The translations under genes and the position numbers were made by a program. A stretch of 10,797 nt of DNA, taken from Candidatus Aenigmatarchaeota archaeon. Its GTDB lineage: Archaea; EX4484-52; GLR71. Location of the stretch: NCBI GenBank assembly GCA_023134675.1, contig JAGLUQ010000017.1, forward strand, positions 1 to 10,797. The letters run 5' to 3'. Below the pieces are notes generated by a model. The model was given only the letters and a program-made list of their open reading frames with translations. It had not been told where the DNA came from and searched no databases. The stretch's first letter is position 1. Every line of letters begins with the position of its first letter. Below, one piece after another: positions 6,645 to 10,797 of the stretch.

Positions 6645-6652
6645 TTTTATAT
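6645..6652 (-). promoter_or_regulatory. TATA-like box for the Kazal-like gene
   Basis: On the minus strand ATATAAAA (6652 to 6645) lies 33 bases before the ATG at 6611. Transcription would start near 6620, leaving a leader of about ten bases without a Shine-Dalgarno sequence. It shares a roughly 110-base intergenic region with the divergent isochorismatase-family gene. Confidence 0.45.
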
Positions 6653-6690
6653 TCTGTGGTCTGCAGCAGAATCAATCATCTTTATCTAGC

Positions 6691-6700
6691 CTTATATAAA
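6691..6700 (+). promoter_or_regulatory. TATA box for a leaderless isochorismatase-family mRNA
   Basis: CTTATATAAA ends 20 bases before the ATG at 6721. This puts the expected transcription start on or next to the A of the start codon. No Shine-Dalgarno sequence lies between, which supports a leaderless message. Confidence 0.65.
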
Positions 6701-6720
6701 TTCATATTCAAATAATCTTT

Positions 6721-7275
6721 ATGAAACCGGCGATTGTTGTCATTGATATGCAGAATGATTTCTTTGAGGATGAGCCTTTGAAGGGCATTAAGGCATCTCT
6801 TGTTGCTAAGATAAATTGCCTTACAGCTTTTGCACGTGATAAGAAAATTCCTGTTATATGGGTTCGTCAGGAGTATAAGGCTGATATGTCTGATATCAAT
6901 CTTAATGATAAGAAGACAGGTCGTAGGATAACTGTTGAAGGGACACCCGGGGCTGAGATCTTAGATGAGCTGGACAGGTCTGAGGATGAGACTGTCATTG
7001 TCAAGAAAAGGTACAGCGCGTTTTTCGGTACTTCGTTTGACAAGGTCATTGATGGCCTGGGGGTTGATACTCTTGTGCTTTGCGGAGTGAATACACATGC
7101 CTGTGTCAGGACTACTCTGATTGATGCGTTCCAGCGAGATATTGAAGTGATTGTTGCGAAAGACTGTGTGGGGTCGTGGAATCCTGCGCATCATGATATA
7201 TCATTGGAGTATTTTGAGAAAAATATGAGTGTCCGGGTTCTTTCTAATAGTGAGATTGAGAAGGTTTTTGGTTGA
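6721..7275 (+). CDS. Isochorismatase-family cysteine hydrolase
   Basis: The 184-residue protein has the complete catalytic triad of the isochorismatase-like superfamily: D9 in AIVVIDMQNDFF, K95 in VIVKKRYSAFFGTSF and C128 in CGVNTHACVRTT, with GVNT at the position of the usual cis-peptide. VIVAKDCVGSW and the following histidines are also typical. Length matches single-domain nicotinamidase/isochorismatase-like enzymes. Family members hydrolyse nicotinamide, N-carbamoyl compounds, ureido compounds or isochorismate, so the substrate stays open. A clear nicotinamidase metal site (the DxHxxxxxxH pattern) is not seen after the D9 motif, which makes nicotinamidase less likely. It is expected in the cytoplasm. 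It is monocistronic: divergent from the Kazal-like gene, convergent with the nucleotidyltransferase gene, with its own TATA box at leaderless distance. Confidence 0.93.
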   Translation: MKPAIVVIDMQNDFFEDEPLKGIKASLVAKINCLTAFARDKKIPVIWVRQEYKADMSDINLNDKKTGRRITVEGTPGAEILDELDRSEDETVIVKKRYSAFFGTSFDKVIDGLGVDTLVLCGVNTHACVRTTLIDAFQRDIEVIVAKDCVGSWNPAHHDISLEYFEKNMSVRVLSNSEIEKVFG

Positions 7276-7281
7276 GTTGTG

Positions 7282-7300
7282 TTTTTTCTGCAAGAAAAAA
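7282..7300. terminator. Bidirectional T-run/A-run hairpin between convergent genes
   Basis: Six Ts plus C (7282-7288) and the complementary G plus six As (7294-7300) flank a five-base loop. Each strand therefore carries a T6 tract in the gap between the isochorismatase-family stop (7275) and the nucleotidyltransferase stop (7337). This could end transcription in both directions. Confidence 0.45.
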
Positions 7301-7336
7301 TCGTGGAGTTACAGTATGACACCGACCTGCTCCGCA

Positions 7337-7810
7337 TCAATCTTTAGAATAAATGATCAGATGCTTATGTTTAGTATCTGGAGTCATAGGAATTCCTGCA
7401 AGTTCACCTGATTGTTGAATTTTAGAATTCTGCATATTTGATTTTCTGATAAAGAAGATTTCAACATCATATTTATCTTCAATGAATTTTTTATTTCGAT
7501 AAGCTAAATTCATACTATTATCCGGAAAAGGTTTTCCATCCGGTTCCTTATCAAGCCATTGTGGGATTTCAAAATCATCGTCAATAAAAACAATAAAATC
7601 AAAATCAGAAAATAAGCTGCCTCTAAATCCCGGCGGTTTATATTCCCCAAAAGAATTTTTAACAGATGAACCGATTAATATGATCTTGATAATTTTTTTA
7701 TCAGGCAAGAATCTTGATTTTATTTTATCAATGGCTTGATCTCTAATATTGTCAATTTCTTCTTTTTGGAAAATCTTTTTCTGAGGTCTTTTTTTCAAAT
7801 GTTCTTCCAT
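7337..7810 (-). CDS. Minimal nucleotidyltransferase-like protein
   Basis: The 157-residue product carries the core of the polymerase-beta-like nucleotidyltransferase fold: a helical, basic N-terminus (1-40), the strand IIKIILIGSS with GS at 47-48, the acidic pair in SDFDFIVFID (D69, D71), and a later strand YDVEIFFI with a possible third carboxylate (D115 or E117). The spacing between GS and DxD is about 20 residues, longer than in typical MNT proteins, with a PPGFRGSLF insertion. The conserved-looking stretch NLAYRNKKFIEDKYDVEIFF and the tail AGIPMTPDTKHKHL suggest a distinct subfamily. It may transfer nucleotides to protein, RNA or small molecules; the target is unknown. Lysine is mostly AAA and arginine mostly AGA, unlike the AGG-rich operon upstream, a sign of separate origin. 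The TATA box lies 20 bases before the ATG, so the mRNA is probably leaderless. Confidence 0.72.
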   Translation of the reverse strand: MEEHLKKRPQKKIFQKEEIDNIRDQAIDKIKSRFLPDKKIIKIILIGSSVKNSFGEYKPPGFRGSLFSDFDFIVFIDDDFEIPQWLDKEPDGKPFPDNSMNLAYRNKKFIEDKYDVEIFFIRKSNMQNSKIQQSGELAGIPMTPDTKHKHLIIYSKD

Positions 7811-7830
7811 ATGTTTATTGGGTTCTATGG

Positions 7831-7840
7831 TTTTATAAAA
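7831..7840 (-). promoter_or_regulatory. TATA box for the nucleotidyltransferase gene
   Basis: The palindromic TTTTATAAAA ends 20 bases upstream of the ATG at 7810 on the minus strand, with no Shine-Dalgarno sequence between. This indicates an independent promoter and a leaderless start even though another same-strand gene ends only 80 bases upstream. Confidence 0.6.
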
Positions 7841-7859
7841 ACAGAATCAGAGTGCAACA

Positions 7860-7870
7860 TCCCGAAGGGA
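7860..7870. repeat. Short GC hairpin between two minus-strand genes
   Basis: TCCC-GAA-GGGA forms a perfect four-base-pair stem in an otherwise AT-rich gap. On the minus strand it reads TCCC-TTC-GGGA and lies about 20 bases after the stop of the hypothetical gene, with T-rich sequence further on. It may be a weak terminator or mRNA 3'-end structure for that gene. Confidence 0.3.
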
Positions 7871-7889
7871 AGTTTTAGAGTCATCGTAT

Positions 7890-8369
7890 TCACATAATCT
7901 TTGATATTCTCCATTCTTTAAAGTCTCTCCTGAGCTTTTCCATTGCTATACTGTAATCTTCACCGTTTTTTCCGTCAACCTGTTCATCATGCCAATCCCA
8001 GTAAGGGGGCGAATATGGTATTGACAGTCCAGACAGGATACCAAGCTCCTGAGAGTCAGGTCCGAGAATTTTGAATTTGTTGTCATCTGTTTTTTTATGC
8101 TGCAGAAGTTTTGAGCCATCATCTAATGCTTCTATATTCCACAATGTTTCTGTCTGGCCAAGATATGGATAGTTGTCACATCTTGTAATCTCATTTATAT
8201 CATCAGCTGATTTAAACATGAATATATATGCGCTTAATTCACCATTCTCTGCTGTGAGTTTTCCATATTGTGTATCTCTTGTTTTGTTATTGTTATGTTT
8301 TGGGTCCAGAAGCGATATTACTTTGATGTCTCTTCCTTCAAAATCGTTAAGGTAACTGAGATCTAGCAT
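7890..8369 (-). CDS. Hypothetical acidic protein next to the nucleotidyltransferase gene
   Basis: I do not recognise this 159-residue protein. It has no signal peptide or membrane span. It is rich in D, E, K and N. It has a beta-rich looking first half (RDIKVISLLDPKHNNN, ELSAYIFMF, LWNIEALDDGSKLLQ) and an aromatic PPYWDWHDEQVDG motif at 121-133, followed by a C-terminal amphipathic helix (about 138-155) ending KEWRISKIM. Coding potential is supported by sensible residue patterns and by a TATA-like element at leaderless distance before the ATG at 8369. Arginine codons are mostly AGA, as in the neighbouring nucleotidyltransferase gene. It lies 50 bases after the topoisomerase stop on the same strand and 79 bases before the nucleotidyltransferase gene. 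A toxin-antitoxin-like partnership was considered, but no HEPN or other known motif is visible. Confidence 0.62.
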   Translation of the reverse strand: MLDLSYLNDFEGRDIKVISLLDPKHNNNKTRDTQYGKLTAENGELSAYIFMFKSADDINEITRCDNYPYLGQTETLWNIEALDDGSKLLQHKKTDDNKFKILGPDSQELGILSGLSIPYSPPYWDWHDEQVDGKNGEDYSIAMEKLRRDFKEWRISKIM

Positions 8370-8381
8370 AAAAAGTATTTA

Positions 8382-8399
8382 TTATTAAAAATTTAATAA
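8382..8399. promoter_or_regulatory. Perfect AT palindrome over the predicted TATA site of the hypothetical gene
   Basis: TTATTAAA-AA-TTTAATAA is an inverted repeat with two perfect eight-base arms around a two-base spacer. Its outer arm (8392-8399) reads TTATTAAA on the minus strand and ends 22 bases before the ATG at 8369, where a TATA box for a leaderless mRNA belongs. It could be the promoter alone or an overlapping operator. The T5 tract within it also follows the topoisomerase stop and may help terminate that transcript. Confidence 0.4.
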
Positions 8400-8419
8400 G
8401 CTATCTTTTTCAAGCATTT

Positions 8420-10669
8420 TCACTTCTTTTTCTTAGAAACAGCTTTCTTCTTTTTCGTCGGGTATTTCTTTGCAGTCACTTTGCCGTCCAATCTTTCAGT
8501 ATACTTGCATTTCGGGTATCCGCTGCAGCCCAGGAACTTGCCGTAGATGCTGCTTCTGAGAATCAGCTTTGACTTGCATTTTGGACAGTTCTTGACCAGT
8601 GTGCCGTTGTTCAGCTCGTCGATCTTTTCCTGCGCCTTCTCGTCCTCAACCTTCTTTGACGGGCATTTGGGGTTGATGCATAACTGCTGGGGCTTCTTGC
8701 CTTTATTGATTATGCTTATCAGCGGGAAACCGCACTGTTCGCATTCTTTTTTCAGACTTTTTATCATGCCGTTTTTTGGAAGTGAATATGTGCTCTTGCA
8801 GTCCGGGTACTTGTCACAGGCGATGAACCTTCCGAACTTGGATCTTTTCATCATGAGCGTTCCTTCGTCGCAGTTCTTGCACGGGCCTATTGTACTCTCT
8901 TCGTTCTGCGTCTCTCGTGTTGCTTTTACAAGTGAGGTTCCAATCTCTTTCTCGTTCTCCTTGTATTTTTTTAGGATGACGGTAAGCTCTTTTTCTGCCT
9001 TGTTGATTATATCGTCGCTTGATTCTTTTTCGTGTTCAATATTTTTCATGTGCTTTTCAAATGATCTTGTGAGGTCTTCTGAAATTATTTCAGGACAGTA
9101 TTTTTCAAGCGTGTCAATTACTGTCAGGCCAAGGTCTGTGACTTCAATCCTCTTTTCCATCAGGTAGTTTCTCTTGTAAAGGTTGTTGATTATTTCTGCG
9201 CGTGTGGCTTTTGTTCCAAGGTTTCTTTTTTCAAGTTCTTTTATGATGGATGATTCATTGTATCTGTTTGGAGGTTTTGTCTCCTTGTCAAGAAGCGTGA
9301 TTTTTTTGTTCTCTACAATCTCGTTGTCTGTCATCTGCGGAAGTGTGATCTCTTCAAGTTTTACATATGGTTCGTAAAGGTCAAACCAGCCGTTTTCTAT
9401 TGTCCTTTTTCCTTCTGTCTGGAATTTGTGTGTGTTGACGTCAAGGACTATTTTTGAGGACTGGCGTGTGGCAGGGGTTCCGAAAGTTGCAAAGAATCTT
9501 TTTACGATAAGGTCATATATCTTTTTGTCTCTTCCTGCAAGGCCTTTAGGCATCTCGCCTGTCGGGTGTATAGGCGGATGCGCGTCATCTGTCTTCTTGC
9601 CGTTGTTGGGTGTGAGTTTTGCCAGTGAAAGAAGATGTTTTGCCTTATCTGTGTATTCCTTGTTCCTGGACAGTTTTTCAAGTATTTCTCTGAAACCCAG
9701 CTTTTCCGATAACTGCTGCGAGCTTGTTCGCGGGTATGAGATGACTGCTGCCTCGTACAGTTTCTGCGCTATCTGCTGCGTGTCTCTTGGAACTATGCTG
9801 AACAGCTTGTGCGCCTCAACCTGGAGATCTGTAAGGTTGAATGGTGTAGGAGGTTTCTGTTTGTAATTCTTATTGATCTGCTCTATAACTTTTGCGTCTT
9901 TTCCGGTTGTTTCCGAGACTATCTTTTCTGCATCTTTTTTGTCAAGTATCTTGTCATTCTCGTACATTGCTGTGAACTTAGGAGTAAGCATCTCTATCTG
10001 CCAGAATGGTGTGGATTTGAATGCTTTGATCTCTTTCTCTCTTTTTGCGAGGAATGCGAGAGCCGGACCCTGAACACGGCCTGCGCTCAGCACTTTATAG
10101 GTTCCTGCAGTCTTCACTGCAATTGTCAATGCGCGTGATATGTTTATACCGAAATAGAAATCAAGTGTGTGTCTTGTAACACCTGCGTTTGCAAGACCGA
10201 AATTGATGTGCGGTTTTGCGTTATCATAAGCGTTTATGAGGTCGCCTTTGGTAAGTGTGGAAAATTCCATCCTTTTTGCGTCTGTTGTCTTGCAGATGTT
10301 TTTTAGAATTGTAAATGCTATTGTCTCTCCTTCAATATCAAGGTCGGTTGCCACAATGAATTGATCTGCGTCTTTTGATAATTTTTTTAGCATGTTATAA
10401 TATTTTTTTGCGTAGCCTGCATTTTTTGATATCTTGAATGTTGGCTGCCATTCTGTGTCAAATACAGGGTATGTCCAGTTTTTGCTTTTCTGTGCAAGCC
10501 CGAAAAGGTGACCTACTGCGGGAGCGACAAGAATCTTTTCGCCTTTGCGCTCTATTTCCAGGTAGCTGACATCGCCCGCTTTCAGTGTCTTGACACCCTT
10601 TTCTGCGATAGCCTCGGCTATTTTTCTTGCGGCGGACGGCTTCTCTGAAATTATGAGTTTGTATGACAT
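8420..10669 (-). CDS. topA: DNA topoisomerase I (type IA) with three C-terminal zinc ribbons
   Basis: The 749-residue protein is a complete type IA topoisomerase, which relaxes negative supercoils through a 5'-phosphotyrosine intermediate. The N-terminal TOPRIM domain shows E9 in ISEKPSAARK and the metal-binding ATDLDIEGE (D109, D111, E113). AGRVQGPAL (196-204) and the active-site Y312 in AAVISYPRTSSQ follow, then DDAHPPIHPT (361-370) and GTKATRAEII (485-494). The C-terminus has three four-cysteine ribbons: C597/C600/C618/C624, C643/C646/C664/C669 and C695/C698/C715/C721. It ends in a lysine-rich tail suited to DNA binding. Arrangement and length suit archaeal TopA; there is no helicase domain, so it is not reverse gyrase. 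The TATA box lies about 22 bases before the ATG at 10669, indicating a leaderless mRNA. It is divergent from a gene starting near 10773. Confidence 0.97.
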   Translation of the reverse strand: MSYKLIISEKPSAARKIAEAIAEKGVKTLKAGDVSYLEIERKGEKILVAPAVGHLFGLAQKSKNWTYPVFDTEWQPTFKISKNAGYAKKYYNMLKKLSKDADQFIVATDLDIEGETIAFTILKNICKTTDAKRMEFSTLTKGDLINAYDNAKPHINFGLANAGVTRHTLDFYFGINISRALTIAVKTAGTYKVLSAGRVQGPALAFLAKREKEIKAFKSTPFWQIEMLTPKFTAMYENDKILDKKDAEKIVSETTGKDAKVIEQINKNYKQKPPTPFNLTDLQVEAHKLFSIVPRDTQQIAQKLYEAAVISYPRTSSQQLSEKLGFREILEKLSRNKEYTDKAKHLLSLAKLTPNNGKKTDDAHPPIHPTGEMPKGLAGRDKKIYDLIVKRFFATFGTPATRQSSKIVLDVNTHKFQTEGKRTIENGWFDLYEPYVKLEEITLPQMTDNEIVENKKITLLDKETKPPNRYNESSIIKELEKRNLGTKATRAEIINNLYKRNYLMEKRIEVTDLGLTVIDTLEKYCPEIISEDLTRSFEKHMKNIEHEKESSDDIINKAEKELTVILKKYKENEKEIGTSLVKATRETQNEESTIGPCKNCDEGTLMMKRSKFGRFIACDKYPDCKSTYSLPKNGMIKSLKKECEQCGFPLISIINKGKKPQQLCINPKCPSKKVEDEKAQEKIDELNNGTLVKNCPKCKSKLILRSSIYGKFLGCSGYPKCKYTERLDGKVTAKKYPTKKKKAVSKKKK

Positions 10670-10691
10670 TAATATGAAGGGTTGTCAGATG

Positions 10692-10701
10692 TTTTTATAA
10701 G
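10692..10701 (-). promoter_or_regulatory. TATA box for topA
   Basis: On the minus strand CTTATAAAAA ends 22 bases before the topA ATG at 10669. The expected transcription start coincides with the start codon, and no Shine-Dalgarno sequence is present. Confidence 0.65.
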
Positions 10702-10741
10702 TTTTTGTTTTTTTGTGTTTTATCCTTCATTAATGATTAAA

Positions 10742-10749
10742 TTTATAAG
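10742..10749 (+). promoter_or_regulatory. TATA box for a gene leaving the right edge
   Basis: TTTATAAG lies 23 bases before an ATG at 10773, the same spacing as the other leaderless-looking genes in the window. It is divergent from the topA promoter, with about 40 bases between the two boxes. Confidence 0.5.
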
Positions 10750-10772
10750 ATTTAGATTGCTATAATGTTTTT

Positions 10773-10797
10773 ATGGTTGATAAGGTCTCAGCAGAAA
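10773..10797 (+). CDS. First codons of an unidentified gene, cut by the window edge
   Basis: An open frame starting at ATG 10773 (MVDKVSAE...) runs off the window. Its position about 27 bases from the centre of a TATA box is the main support, so it would be leaderless. An out-of-frame ATG at 10765 is less well placed. Eight residues are too few to name a product. Confidence 0.38.

Noticed and set aside
6721..7275. Naming the hydrolase a nicotinamidase
   Set aside because: The D-K-C triad is clear, but the metal-binding D-x-H...H pattern typical of nicotinamidases is not visible, so only the superfamily is called.
7890..8369. Idea that the unknown acidic protein is a HEPN partner of the nucleotidyltransferase
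   Set aside because: No R-x(4-6)-H motif in a helical context is present, and the protein looks beta-rich rather than an all-helical HEPN bundle.
8547..9167. Plus-strand open frame of 206 residues inside topA
   Set aside because: It is the reverse complement of the topoisomerase C-terminus; its S/F-rich translation is typical of antisense reading.

Overview
The window looks like a piece of an archaeal chromosome. It encodes the archaeal/eukaryotic-type ribosomal protein eS1 (S3Ae), an archaeal RecJ-like DHH nuclease next to it, a topoisomerase I with three zinc ribbons, and a FlaI/TadA-type ATPase with its membrane proteins. Gene starts are preceded by TTTATAAA-like TATA boxes, often at the distance expected for leaderless mRNAs, and T-runs follow some stops. 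Compact genes, short gaps and a split secretion platform would fit an uncultivated DPANN-type lineage (for example the Woesearchaeota area), but that assignment is inference.

Layout. (1) 1-1946, plus strand: the 3' part of a RecJ/GAN-like nuclease gene (its start lies left of the window), then eS1 from its own promoter. (2) 1954-3093, minus strand: a signal-peptide protein with a bactofilin-like beta-repeat region and several membrane spans. It diverges from a CYTH-domain protein (3200-3742, plus). (3) 3804-6236, plus: a three-gene operon of two small T2SSF-type membrane proteins with overlapping ends and a VirB11/TadA-type ATPase, the core of an archaeal type IV pilus-like machine. No pilin or prepilin peptidase is visible. 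The ATPase frame has no ATG, GTG or TTG at the place where its conserved N-terminus begins. (4) 6243-6611, minus: a small exported cysteine-rich protein with a Kazal-like domain. (5) 6721-7275, plus: an isochorismatase-family cysteine hydrolase, apparently leaderless. (6) 7337-8369, minus: two AT-rich genes with AGA-biased arginine codons, a minimal nucleotidyltransferase and an unrecognised acidic protein. This is the most accessory-looking part. (7) 8420-10669, minus: DNA topoisomerase I, apparently leaderless. (8) 10742-10797: a divergent promoter and the first codons of a gene that leaves the window.

How the genes relate: regions 1 and 7 are core information processing (replication/repair nuclease, ribosome, topology). 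Region 3 is one functional unit, an ATP-driven pilus or secretion motor. The bactofilin-like and Kazal-like proteins add a cell-surface theme around it, without direct evidence that they work with the motor. No tRNA, rRNA, CRISPR array, insertion sequence or tandem repeat was seen, and no stretch over 300 bases lacks a gene.
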